Source: Butyrivibrio sp. M55
GTDB taxonomy: Bacteria > Bacillota > Clostridia > Lachnospirales > Lachnospiraceae
Direction of reading: 5' to 3'
NCBI RefSeq assembly: GCF_900116865.1
Contig: NZ_FPCD01000011.1
Coordinates: 1 to 64,000, forward strand
DNA length: 64,000 nucleotides
Positions 34,518-42,609 of this stretch are shown here, piece after piece. A program made the translations under genes and the position numbers. Every line of letters begins with the position of its first letter. Positions within the stretch are counted from its first letter, which is position 1. The notes under the pieces were generated by a model that saw only the letters and a program-made list of their open reading frames with translations, did not search any database and had not been told where the DNA came from.

Positions 34518-34582
34518 AATCCCTTTCATGTTACAATTTTAGTGTATCGACTAAAACAATGAGATTGTATGTGAAAGGGATT
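34518..34582 (+). promoter_or_regulatory. Inverted repeat masking the chemoreceptor ribosome site
   Basis: AATCCCTTTCA (34518-34528) is perfectly complementary to TGAAAGGGATT (34572-34582), which contains the ribosome site of the chemoreceptor gene (start 34587). If both arms are transcribed, the site would be paired. A nearby TACAAT at 34532 would put the transcript start after the left arm, so DNA-level binding is an alternative. A 12-bp palindrome AATAACGTTATT lies just upstream. Confidence 0.4.
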
Positions 34583-34586
34583 ATTT

Positions 34587-36050
34587 ATGAATGCAGAACA
34601 GTATAAGAGAGCTAATAATAACGGTTTTTACGTAACAATCATCATAATGCTCAGCGGACTTTTGCTCACAGTTTTTTCGTTGTTTCAATATGGGGCGACT
34701 GCAGGGCGGATAACCATTATCATCAGTGCTTTTTTATGCGTGGGAATATGTGCCTTAGGGAATTTTAAACATGCGTCTGAAAAGAAAGGTGCCATATTGA
34801 TAATGGGTGGAGCGACCATATTCTATTTCGTAATCCTGATTGCGGAGGAGTCGCTTATATATTTCGCGTTTGGTCTTCCTATTCTTATATGCAGTATCAC
34901 TTATCTGAATGTTCGACTTTGTAAATTCGGAATAAGTGCAATAATCATCTCTTTTATCATTACCTGTATAAAAAATGTCATGACGACAGGAAGTTTTAAT
35001 CTTGAACTTATTCCTGCAGGTATCACGTTGGGACTGGCCTTTATTGCCAGCTTGTGTACAGTTACACTTCTTACGATGTTTAATGAAGAGAACAATGCCA
35101 AGATTACCAAGAATGCCGAGAAAACTCTTGAGACGGGTAATGCGATGGCAGAGATTGCAAACGCGATCACGGATCTTTTTAATAAATCCCAGGGGGATAT
35201 GGTTGATCTTCAGAATATAATGGATGCCCAGCATTCGGGAATGCAGGATATCGCAAGCAGTATGGAAAGCACGGCTCAGTCCGTGACCAAGCAGGCACAG
35301 AAGGTTCAGCAGATTCAGGAAGAGACCGAGACAACAGAGGCGCACAGGAAAGAGATGACCGAGGCTTCCGAGAGCACACAGAAGACTGTCAAGGAAGGTG
35401 TACAGGTCATTTCCGAGTTAAAAGAAAAATCGGCCAATGTTGAAAATGCAAGTAAAGTTACTGTTGAAGCAACTCAGGCCGTTATCAACAAGGTTCAGGA
35501 AGTGCAGAAAATTGTCGGATCGATCATGTCTATTTCAAAGCAGACAAACTTACTTGCTCTTAACGCGAGCATAGAGGCGGCAAGGGCAGGAGATGCCGGT
35601 AAAGGATTTGCGGTTGTTGCAAACGATGTCCGTGAACTTGCGGAAGAAACAAATACGGCTTCAAATGAGATAAAAGGAATTATTACCGAGCTTGTCGAGG
35701 ATGTTCAGAAAGCAATGGCAAGCATTGACGATACGGTAAACAGCGTATCGGAGCAGAATGAGATGATCCGCACTGTGGGCGAAAATTTCGACAGCATCAA
35801 TGTAAATGTAACCGAAATGCTTTCGAGATTCGAGGAAATCGGCGAGGGAATGAAGTCAATCGCGGCTTCTACCACGGAGATCAACGACTCCATCTCGAAT
35901 CTGTCCGCAACCAGTGAAGAAGTTGCATCTCTTTCAAATCAGGGCGTTCAGTCTTCAGATGATGCAGTAGAGAAATTCGACGAGTTTAAGGGAATTCTGG
36001 GCGAAATATTCATGCAGGCAAATAAGCTTAAAGATATGCAAACGGAATAA
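34587..36050 (+). CDS. Methyl-accepting chemotaxis protein without external sensor domain
   Basis: A 487-residue chemoreceptor. Residues 1-180 contain about six hydrophobic helices with very short loops and no periplasmic ligand domain. Residues about 190-487 are the coiled-coil signalling domain, with the hairpin tip [39 protein letters not shown], which is invariant across MCPs, and Ser/Ala/Glu methylation heptads. The membrane part must itself sense the stimulus, as in receptors for membrane potential, oxygen or lipophilic signals. No che genes are adjacent, so the partner kinase is encoded elsewhere. A strong terminator follows. Confidence 0.9.
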   Translation: MNAEQYKRANNNGFYVTIIIMLSGLLLTVFSLFQYGATAGRITIIISAFLCVGICALGNFKHASEKKGAILIMGGATIFYFVILIAEESLIYFAFGLPILICSITYLNVRLCKFGISAIIISFIITCIKNVMTTGSFNLELIPAGITLGLAFIASLCTVTLLTMFNEENNAKITKNAEKTLETGNAMAEIANAITDLFNKSQGDMVDLQNIMDAQHSGMQDIASSMESTAQSVTKQAQKVQQIQEETETTEAHRKEMTEASESTQKTVKEGVQVISELKEKSANVENASKVTVEATQAVINKVQEVQKIVGSIMSISKQTNLLALNASIEAARAGDAGKGFAVVANDVRELAEETNTASNEIKGIITELVEDVQKAMASIDDTVNSVSEQNEMIRTVGENFDSINVNVTEMLSRFEEIGEGMKSIAASTTEINDSISNLSATSEEVASLSNQGVQSSDDAVEKFDEFKGILGEIFMQANKLKDMQTE

Positions 36051-36068
36051 AACAATCAAAATATTGAC

Positions 36069-36103
36069 GCCTCCTTGTATAATAATTACAAGGAGGCTTT
36101 TTT
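36069..36103 (+). terminator. Strong intrinsic terminator
   Basis: GCCTCCTTGTA (36069-36079) and TACAAGGAGGC (36087-36097) form a perfect 11-bp stem with a 7-base loop and six following T. Confidence 0.92.
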
Positions 36104-36130
36104 CATTAAAATAATACGGAGGCTATGACT

Positions 36131-36496
36131 ATGGAGAAAAGAGAACTGACATGTATAGGCTGTCCCATGGGATGTTTTCTGACTGTAGAGCTTGAGAACG
36201 GTGAAGCTGTTTCTGTGTCCGGAAACACCTGCCAAAAAGGTGATATTTACGCAAGGAAAGAAGTCGTAAATCCCACAAGGATAGTTACAAGTACCGTGAA
36301 GGTTACAGGTGGAGACAAGAGCAGAGTTTCTGTTAAGACAAACAGTGATATTCCAAAGGACAAGATTTTTGCCGTTATGGATGAAATCAATAAAAGTCAT
36401 GCAAATGCCCCTGTTTCAATCGGAGATGTTATAATAAAAAATGTTGCGGATACGGGGAGCGATATTGTCGCGACCTCAAATGCCGGGACTATATAG
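36131..36496 (+). CDS. DUF1667 iron-sulfur-type partner of glycerol-3-phosphate flavoproteins
   Basis: A 121-residue protein with the DUF1667 pattern: LTCIGCPMGC near the N-terminus and NTCQKGDIYARKEVVNPTRIVTSTVKV, giving four conserved cysteines suited to a metal cluster. In many Firmicutes this gene is the last member of glpK-glpA-glpB clusters and probably mediates electron transfer. Here it is alone, 5.5 kb downstream of those genes, between the chemoreceptor terminator and a hydrolase gene. GGAGG lies eight bases before the ATG at 36131. Confidence 0.85.
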   Translation: MEKRELTCIGCPMGCFLTVELENGEAVSVSGNTCQKGDIYARKEVVNPTRIVTSTVKVTGGDKSRVSVKTNSDIPKDKIFAVMDEINKSHANAPVSIGDVIIKNVADTGSDIVATSNAGTI

Positions 36497-36523
36497 TGTT
36501 TTAAAGGAAAAGAGGAAATTGAT

Positions 36524-37042
36524 ATGAGAAAAATACTCGTTGTTGTTGACATGCAAAAGGATTTTGTCGATGGGGCGCTCGGATCAAAGGAAGCGGTAGC
36601 AATAGTTCCCGCTGTTGTTGAGAAGATAAGGAAATACGACAAAAAGGATATCTTTGTCACAAGAGATACTCATCAGGAGAATTACATGGACACTCAGGAA
36701 GGAAAGAATCTTCCCGTAGTTCATTGTATCGAAAATACCGAAGGATGGGAGCTTGATAAGACCGTTGCCGCAGAAGTTGAGGGCGCAACATTTATAAATA
36801 AGCCTACTTTCGGTTCTGTTGACCTTGTGAAGGCAATAAAAGATATATATGAAAAAGAGGAGATTGAAGTAGAGCTTATCGGACTTTGCACCGATATATG
36901 CGTTGTTTCAAATGCTCTTTTACTTAAGGCAAATATGCCTGAGCTTAAGATCAGCGTAGATAAGGAGTGCTGTGCGGGGGTAACTGTTGAAAAGCACCTT
37001 GCGGCGCTTGAGACTATGCGTTCTTGCCAGATATATTGCTAA
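36524..37042 (+). CDS. Isochorismatase-family cysteine hydrolase (nicotinamidase-like)
   Basis: A 172-residue cytosolic hydrolase. The triad is visible: Asp in VVDMQKDFVDG, Lys in the INKPTFGS region, and Cys in GLCTDICVVSNALLLKA. The order and the THQENYMDTQEGKNLPVVHC stretch, which carries metal-type histidines, resemble nicotinamidases (PncA) that convert nicotinamide to nicotinate, though related amidases share the pattern. GAGG precedes the ATG by about nine bases. It follows DUF1667 by 27 bases and may share its transcript. Confidence 0.82.
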   Translation: MRKILVVVDMQKDFVDGALGSKEAVAIVPAVVEKIRKYDKKDIFVTRDTHQENYMDTQEGKNLPVVHCIENTEGWELDKTVAAEVEGATFINKPTFGSVDLVKAIKDIYEKEEIEVELIGLCTDICVVSNALLLKANMPELKISVDKECCAGVTVEKHLAALETMRSCQIYC

Positions 37043-37075
37043 TAAAAAAGACATAATAATAAGGCGGATAAAAAA

Positions 37076-38011
37076 TTGGGAAAAGTATATTTCGTAAACG
37101 GATTTCTGGATGCAGGAAAAACAACCTTCATACAAGACCTTCTTGAGGAAGACTATTTTGAGATAAAAGGAAAAACACTTCTTATTCAATGCGAAGAAGG
37201 CGAAGTTGAGTATGATGATTATCTTTTGAATCATCTGAAAGTTACTGTAAAGAAGATTGAGAATGAGGAAGACTTTGGTACCGAGCATATCGTGGAATTT
37301 GAAATAGAAGTCATGCCCGAAAGAATAATCGTTGAGTTTAACGGAATGTGGGATCGCAAGAACCTTGTATTTCCGGAACACTGGGACGATATCATGGAAA
37401 TTGTAATAATAGATGCTTCTACGTTTGAGATTTTTGCGGCAAACATGAAATCGTTCATGTCTGAGCACGTTAGAAAAGCGTATCTTACGATTTTCAATAA
37501 CTGCGATGATGTTATGGACAAGATGGCATCATACAGACGTAGCGTTAAGGCTGTAAATCCGAGCCTTAATATAGTTTGCAAGGATAAGCACGGAGAGGAC
37601 ATCCTTCAGAAATTCGAAGACGATCTTCCTTATTCGCTTGATGATGAGGTCATCGATGTAAGGGACGACAAATTCTCTGTTTTTTATCTGGACAGTCTGG
37701 ATAATCTCGACAGATATCTTGGTAAAAAGATAGTATTTACGGCTCAGATAATGAAGGCAAAAGAAGAGGGAAAAGACATATTCCTTGCCGGCAGATTTGC
37801 AATGACATGCTGTGAACAGGATATTTCTTTGTTTGGAATAATCTGTCACCACAGCGGAACCGATTCTGTCGAAAACGATGACTGGGTGGAAATAACCGGA
37901 ACCGTTGATAAAGAATATGTCAAACAGTACGATGTTGAATTCCCTGTATGCATTGTCGAAAGCATACGTCCATGTGACAAACCAAAGAGAGAAGTTATTT
38001 CTGTCATATAA
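37076..38011 (+). CDS. CobW/G3E-like P-loop protein fused to a YcgQ-type C-terminal domain
   Basis: A 311-residue protein. Residues 1-180 form a P-loop NTPase of G3E/CobW type: VYFVNGFLDAGKTTFIQDLL holds the Walker A, and the GTP-specificity region is replaced by NNCDD. Residues about 215-300 (KIVFTAQIMKAKEEGKDIFLAGRFAMTCCEQDISLFGIICH...) resemble the C-terminal half of TIGR03943/YcgQ proteins, which act with permease YcgR-like partners in metal-related processes. No such permease is in the window. The start is TTG after AAGGCGG. A metal-handling role is inferred from family only. Confidence 0.72.
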   Translation: MGKVYFVNGFLDAGKTTFIQDLLEEDYFEIKGKTLLIQCEEGEVEYDDYLLNHLKVTVKKIENEEDFGTEHIVEFEIEVMPERIIVEFNGMWDRKNLVFPEHWDDIMEIVIIDASTFEIFAANMKSFMSEHVRKAYLTIFNNCDDVMDKMASYRRSVKAVNPSLNIVCKDKHGEDILQKFEDDLPYSLDDEVIDVRDDKFSVFYLDSLDNLDRYLGKKIVFTAQIMKAKEEGKDIFLAGRFAMTCCEQDISLFGIICHHSGTDSVENDDWVEITGTVDKEYVKQYDVEFPVCIVESIRPCDKPKREVISVI

Positions 38012-38066
38012 GATTATTGATGAAAAAACATCAACCGGAATGAAAAAATCTGCTTAAATACGCGCC

Positions 38067-38095
38067 TTGACACTCCTCGTATGATTGTATACAAT
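38067..38095 (+). promoter_or_regulatory. Sigma-A promoter of the citrate/isocitrate operon
   Basis: A perfect TTGACA (38067-38072), 17 bases, then TACAAT (38090-38095). The -10 lies in the middle of the palindromic operator, so a bound regulator would block it. Confidence 0.78.
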
Positions 38096-38104
38096 TATAC
38101 GAGG
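38075..38104 (+). promoter_or_regulatory. 30-bp palindromic operator, likely for the adjacent GntR/FCD regulator
   Basis: Two 15-base arms, CCTCGTATGATTGTA (38075-38089) and TACAATTATACGAGG (38090-38104), are complementary with one mismatch. The centre ATTGTATACAAT resembles the TNGTNNNACNA-type sites of FadR/FCD GntR regulators. It overlaps the promoter, and the operon it controls encodes such a regulator at 39590. Confidence 0.7.
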
Positions 38105-38141
38105 TTAGCTATTTGTTTATATGAGAGAGGTTTACTTTACT

Positions 38142-39578
38142 ATGAACGATACAAGTGCATTTCAGAACAGACCGGTCACCATGAATGACAAGAATAATTT
38201 GCTCCAGATTGAAGAGCATATGTATATTCTTGATGACGTGGAAAAGCCAAATGTTTTCAGAAATATGTTTCCTTATGAGGAGATTCCCAAGATTCCTTTC
38301 AATGACAGGATTGTTCCTCATAATATGCCAAAGGATATATGGATAACGGATACTACTTTCCGTGACGGGCAGCAGTCAAGGGCACCGTATACCACAGAGC
38401 AGATTGTTACCATATATGATAAGCTTCACGAGCTTGGCGGTCCGAACGGAATGATCAGGCAGAGTGAGTTCTTTTTATACAGTAAGAGCGACCGTGATGC
38501 GGTTTATAAGTGTATGGAGAGAGGCTACAAATTCCCTGAAGTTACCAGCTGGATCAGAGCAAGCGAAGAAGATTTTAAGCTTGTAAAAGAGATAGGAATG
38601 AAGGAAACGGGAATTCTCGTTTCTTGCTCGGATTATCACATTTTCTTAAAGCTTAAGATGACAAGGAGACAGGCACTCGATCATTATCTCAGTGTAGTAA
38701 GATCGTGTCTTGAGGCGGGAATCAGCCCCAGATGCCATCTTGAAGATATTACAAGAGCAGATATTTACGGATTTGTTGTTCCGTTCTGTGTAGAGCTTAT
38801 GAAGCTCAAGGACGAGTACGGAATTCCCGTTAAGATCCGCGCCTGCGATACAATGGGATACGGAGTTAACTTCTCCGGTGCGGTTATTCCCAGAAGTGTA
38901 CAGGGAATCATTTACGCAATAAATACTAATGCCGGAGTTCCCTGCGAACTCATTGAGTGGCACGGACACAACGATTTCTATAAGGCTGTTACCAATTCAA
39001 CAACAGCATGGCTCTACGGATGTTCATCCGTTAATACGTCTCTTTTCGGAATCGGTGAGAGAACAGGTAATACACCTCTTGAAGCTATGGTATTTGAGTA
39101 TGCACAGCTCAAGGGCACACTCAACGGCATGAATACTCAGGTAATAACAGAACTTGCTGAGTATTATGAAAAAGAGATCGGATTTACGGTTCCTGCAAAT
39201 ACACCTTTTGTAGGAAAGAACTTTAATGTTACAAGAGCAGGTATCCATGCGGACGGCCTTTTGAAAAACGAGGAGATCTACAACATCTTTGATACGGATA
39301 AGTTCCTTAACAGACCGCCTGTAAGTGCGGTTTCCAATACATCGGGACTTGCAGGAATTGCTCACTGGATCAATATACATTACAAGCTTAAAGAAGAGCA
39401 TGCTCTTTCTAAGACTTCACCCATCGTTACCAAGATCAAGGAGTGGGTTGACAGCGAGTATGCGGGCGGCAGAGTTACAGTTATGACCGATGATGAGCTT
39501 GTAAGAGAAATTGGCAAAGTAAGTGATGAGCTTGGCGTTGTTATCAAGGATGGAGAGATTACCGAAATCTCCAAATAA
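38142..39578 (+). CDS. Candidate Re-citrate synthase (HMGL/isopropylmalate-synthase-like)
   Basis: A 478-residue DRE-TIM-metallolyase (HMGL-like) protein: WITDTTFRDGQQSRAPYT (the DRE/DG metal-binding start), CHLEDITRAD, RACDTMGYGV, EWHGHNDFYKAVTNS (the metal-binding HxH) and NTSLFGIGERTGNTPLEA. Isopropylmalate synthases have a longer LeuA dimer domain, absent here. The gene forms one unit with NADP-isocitrate dehydrogenase, as expected of an anaerobe making 2-oxoglutarate through Re-citrate synthase. The automatic label would be 2-isopropylmalate or homocitrate synthase, so the specificity is inferred. The start at 38142 is about 11 bases after GAGAGG; an ATG at 38121 is possible. Confidence 0.72.
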   Translation: MNDTSAFQNRPVTMNDKNNLLQIEEHMYILDDVEKPNVFRNMFPYEEIPKIPFNDRIVPHNMPKDIWITDTTFRDGQQSRAPYTTEQIVTIYDKLHELGGPNGMIRQSEFFLYSKSDRDAVYKCMERGYKFPEVTSWIRASEEDFKLVKEIGMKETGILVSCSDYHIFLKLKMTRRQALDHYLSVVRSCLEAGISPRCHLEDITRADIYGFVVPFCVELMKLKDEYGIPVKIRACDTMGYGVNFSGAVIPRSVQGIIYAINTNAGVPCELIEWHGHNDFYKAVTNSTTAWLYGCSSVNTSLFGIGERTGNTPLEAMVFEYAQLKGTLNGMNTQVITELAEYYEKEIGFTVPANTPFVGKNFNVTRAGIHADGLLKNEEIYNIFDTDKFLNRPPVSAVSNTSGLAGIAHWINIHYKLKEEHALSKTSPIVTKIKEWVDSEYAGGRVTVMTDDELVREIGKVSDELGVVIKDGEITEISK

Positions 39579-39589
39579 TGAGGGAAAAT

Positions 39590-40270
39590 ATGGAAAATCA
39601 AGACTTAAAACATGAAGTTACGGACAAGTATTCCCTGAGAGGAAGAGTGTTTCACAGAATTCGTGAGGACATTCTGAACGGAAAGTATAAGGACCATGAG
39701 GAACTTAAGGAAGTTGCCATCGGTCAGGAACTTGGCGTCAGCAGAACCCCCGTAAGAGAGGCTTTCAGACAGCTTGAACTTGAGGGACTTATTCAGATAA
39801 TTCCCAACAGGGGCGCTTATGTTACGGGAATAAAAGTCAAGGATATAGAAGATATCTACATGATAAGATCAAAGCTCGAAGGACTCTGCGCCAGATGGGC
39901 TTGTGAGAATATCACAAAAGAACAGCTTGAGGAAATGGAAGAGAACATATACCTTGCGGAGTTCCATGCTGCAAGAGGTCATATGGAGCAGATGGCTGAA
40001 CTAGACAACCGTTTCCACAATATTTTATATGAAGCATGCAATTCAAAGATGCTTGAGCATCTTCTTAAGGATTATCACCAGTATGTATGGAGAGTCAGAC
40101 AGAAGACTCTTTCAAGCAGCAGAGGTGCGGTTTCCAATGTTGAGCACAAATATATAATGGAAGCCATTAAGGAAAATAATCCTGATAAAGCGGAGGAACT
40201 TGCTAACCAGCATATGATCAATGCATATGAGAATATGGTGGACAAGGGACTTCTTGAAATGTTTGAATAA
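39590..40270 (+). CDS. GntR-family transcriptional regulator with FCD domain
   Basis: A 226-residue regulator of the FadR subfamily. Residues about 10-80 are the winged helix (YSLRGRVFHRIREDILNGK..., ELGVSRTPVREAFRQLELEGLI). Residues about 90-220 are the all-helical FCD ligand domain, with Asp and His in ELDNRFHNILYEA and His in QHM as likely metal or ligand contacts. AGGG precedes the ATG at 39590; the overlapping ATG at 39578 has no site. Located between citrate synthase and isocitrate dehydrogenase genes, it probably senses an organic acid of this pathway and binds the palindrome at 38075-38104. Confidence 0.87.
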   Translation: MENQDLKHEVTDKYSLRGRVFHRIREDILNGKYKDHEELKEVAIGQELGVSRTPVREAFRQLELEGLIQIIPNRGAYVTGIKVKDIEDIYMIRSKLEGLCARWACENITKEQLEEMEENIYLAEFHAARGHMEQMAELDNRFHNILYEACNSKMLEHLLKDYHQYVWRVRQKTLSSSRGAVSNVEHKYIMEAIKENNPDKAEELANQHMINAYENMVDKGLLEMFE

Positions 40271-40297
40271 TTAAATTGATTGAAAGGAAAGGCGAAC

Positions 40298-41503
40298 ATG
40301 GCAAAAATTCAGATGACTACCCCCATCGTTGAGATGGACGGCGATGAGATGACCAGAGTTTTATGGAAGATGATCAAGGATAAGCTTATCCTTCCATATA
40401 TAGATCTTAAGAGCGAATATTACGATCTTGGACTTGAATATAGAGATGAGACTGACGATCAGGTTACTGTAGACAGTGCAAATGCTACACTTAAATACGG
40501 TGTTGCCGTTAAGTGCGCTACAATAACTCCCAATAACGAGAGAATGACTGAGTATAAGCTCAAGAAGATGTGGAAGAGCCCTAACGGAACAATCAGAGCA
40601 ATCCTCGACGGAACAGTTTTCCGTACACCTATCATGGTTAAGGGAATCGAGCCCAACGTAAGAACATGGGAGCAGCCCATCACACTTGCAAGACACGCTT
40701 ACGGCGATGTTTACAAGAACGTTGAGATAAGAGTTCCCGGTGCAGGTAAAGCAGAACTTGTATTTACGGGTGCCGACGGAAAAGAGATCAGAGAGACAAT
40801 TCACGAGTTTAACGAGCCCGGAATCATCCAGGGGATTCACAATAAAGATGCTTCTATCAGAAGCTTTGCAAGAGCCTGCTTTAAGTATGCACTTGCCGAG
40901 AAGAAAGAACTCTGGCTCGGTACAAAGGATACTATTAGCAAGACTTACGACAGAAGATTCAGAGAAATCTTTGATGAGATATTTGAAAATGAGTTTAAGG
41001 CTGATTTCGAAAAGGCCGGTATAACATATTTCTACACACTTATCGATGATGCGGTTGCACGTGTTATGAAGTCTAAGGGTGGATTCATCTGGGCATGTAA
41101 GAACTATGACGGAGACGTTATGAGTGATATGGTATCATCTGCGTTCGGTTCACTTGCAATGATGACATCTGTTCTCGTATCACCTACAGGTGTATATGAG
41201 TATGAGGCTGCTCACGGAACTGTACAGAGACATTACTACAAGTACTTAAAGGGTGAGCCTACATCAACAAACCCTGTTGCTACAATTTTTGCATGGACAG
41301 GTGCTCTTCGTAAGAGAGGAGAACTTGATGGAATCGCTGAGCTTATGGCATGGGCTGACAAGATGGAGAAGGCAACACTTTCAGTTATCGAGTCCGGCCG
41401 CATGACAGGCGATCTGGCGCTTATAACATCACTTCCCAATCCTGTAAAACTTGGAAGCGAAGAATTCCTTGACGCGATCGCGGAAGAATTTAATAAAATA
41501 TGA
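40298..41503 (+). CDS. icd: NADP-dependent isocitrate dehydrogenase
   Basis: A 401-residue decarboxylating dehydrogenase of the homodimeric, eukaryote-like type. It converts isocitrate to 2-oxoglutarate with NADP. Motifs include [60 protein letters not shown], the substrate arginines, [23 protein letters not shown] and [35 protein letters not shown] chose the ATG at 40298, preceded by AAGGAAAGGCG. It is the last gene of the regulator-controlled unit and is followed by a terminator. It should supply glutamate synthesis rather than a full cycle. Confidence 0.95.
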   Translation: MAKIQMTTPIVEMDGDEMTRVLWKMIKDKLILPYIDLKSEYYDLGLEYRDETDDQVTVDSANATLKYGVAVKCATITPNNERMTEYKLKKMWKSPNGTIRAILDGTVFRTPIMVKGIEPNVRTWEQPITLARHAYGDVYKNVEIRVPGAGKAELVFTGADGKEIRETIHEFNEPGIIQGIHNKDASIRSFARACFKYALAEKKELWLGTKDTISKTYDRRFREIFDEIFENEFKADFEKAGITYFYTLIDDAVARVMKSKGGFIWACKNYDGDVMSDMVSSAFGSLAMMTSVLVSPTGVYEYEAAHGTVQRHYYKYLKGEPTSTNPVATIFAWTGALRKRGELDGIAELMAWADKMEKATLSVIESGRMTGDLALITSLPNPVKLGSEEFLDAIAEEFNKI

Positions 41504-41508
41504 TAGCA

Positions 41509-41544
41509 AAGAGCCTTTCATTTATTGGAAGGCTCTTATTTTTT
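41509..41544 (+). terminator. Terminator of the citrate/isocitrate operon
   Basis: AAGAGCCTTTC (41509-41519) pairs with GGAAGGCTCTT (41527-41537), 11 pairs with one G-U, followed by ATTTTTT. Confidence 0.9.
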
Positions 41545-41567
41545 CTCTTTTTGCAGCGGCGTTTATA

Positions 41568-41576
41568 TGCTATACT
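41568..41576 (+). promoter_or_regulatory. Extended -10 promoter of the deacetylase-bactofilin-pyrH operon
   Basis: TGCTATACT is an extended -10 element located 44 bases before the deacetylase ATG and just after the preceding terminator. No clear -35 is present. Confidence 0.5.
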
Positions 41577-41619
41577 ATTCACTGGTTATACATTTACGGT
41601 ATGAAAGAGACACACACGG

Positions 41620-42573
41620 ATGTTGGATAGGAGTCGTAAAAAGAAAGTATATAGTAAAAAGATAAAACGTCTTCGCAGGGGGATTGTGATAACCGTTGTA
41701 GCGGCGTGTCTGATTCCCACGTGTATCTGTGTTATTCTTTCAGTAAGGTATGACAGGTTAAATGCCAAGTATAAACAGAGCACTGCAGATCTTGAATGGT
41801 ACAGACAGAGGTATGGAAGCGAGCTTTCAATACTTTCGGCCGTGCAACCGGATGTTAATGAAGATAATGTTCCGGATGCCGAGGCGGGAGGCTTTGAGCA
41901 GGATTATGCCGATGTAGATACCAGCGGAGCTCTTAATCCCGAGGATATCGAGGGTACAAGATATGTATATCTTACTTTCGATGACGGTCCCAGTATTTAT
42001 ACCGAAGAGATATTGGATATTTTAAAAGAGAATGATGTAAAGGCCACTTTTTTTGTGTGCGGAAAACCCGATGCCAAGTATGTTGACGCCTATAAGAGGA
42101 TAGTCGATGAAGGGCATACGCTGGGGATGCATTCTTACAGCCACAAATATGGTGAGATTTACTCATCCCTGGATTCATTTAAAGAGGATTTTGACAAACT
42201 AAGAATATTTTTATACGAGACCACGGGTGTCTGGGCCAAGTATTACAGATTTCCCGGAGGAAGTTCCAATGCTGTCAGTAAGGTTGATATCAAGGAGCTT
42301 GAGAATTTTTTGGAAGGAACCGATGCCACTTTCTATGACTGGAATATTTCTGCGAAAGATGACAAAGCGGGCAACACCAAAGAGTCGATTTATGCTAATA
42401 TAGTAGATAATGTCCCAAAATTCAAACACTGCATCGTGTTAATGCATGACGCTGCAGACAAGCGTAGTACCGTTGACGCTTTGCCTGATATCATAAGAGA
42501 TATCAAGGCTATGGATGATACCGTGATAGTTCCGATAACAGATAATACGTTACCGGTTCAACATATCAAATAA
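41620..42573 (+). CDS. Membrane-anchored polysaccharide deacetylase (CE4/NodB domain)
   Basis: A 317-residue protein. One transmembrane segment at residues about 21-43 follows a highly basic N-terminus, so the enzyme domain lies outside the cell. The NodB domain spans residues about 105-310, with TFDDGPS (Asp pair), HSYSHK (metal-binding His pair), RFPGGSS and VLMHDAADK. It probably deacetylates peptidoglycan or another cell-surface glycan. The ribosome site is weak (GAAAGAGA). It directly precedes a bactofilin gene, and the two may cooperate in wall shaping. Confidence 0.9.
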   Translation: MLDRSRKKKVYSKKIKRLRRGIVITVVAACLIPTCICVILSVRYDRLNAKYKQSTADLEWYRQRYGSELSILSAVQPDVNEDNVPDAEAGGFEQDYADVDTSGALNPEDIEGTRYVYLTFDDGPSIYTEEILDILKENDVKATFFVCGKPDAKYVDAYKRIVDEGHTLGMHSYSHKYGEIYSSLDSFKEDFDKLRIFLYETTGVWAKYYRFPGGSSNAVSKVDIKELENFLEGTDATFYDWNISAKDDKAGNTKESIYANIVDNVPKFKHCIVLMHDAADKRSTVDALPDIIRDIKAMDDTVIVPITDNTLPVQHIK

Positions 42574-42609
42574 AAGTATTAACAAGAAAAAGTGAACGGA
42601 GGAGAAACA

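Noticed and set aside
38015..38040. TTGATG-AAAAAA-CATCAA hairpin after the CobW-like gene
   Set aside because: Six-bp stem without a T run on the plus strand; too weak to call.
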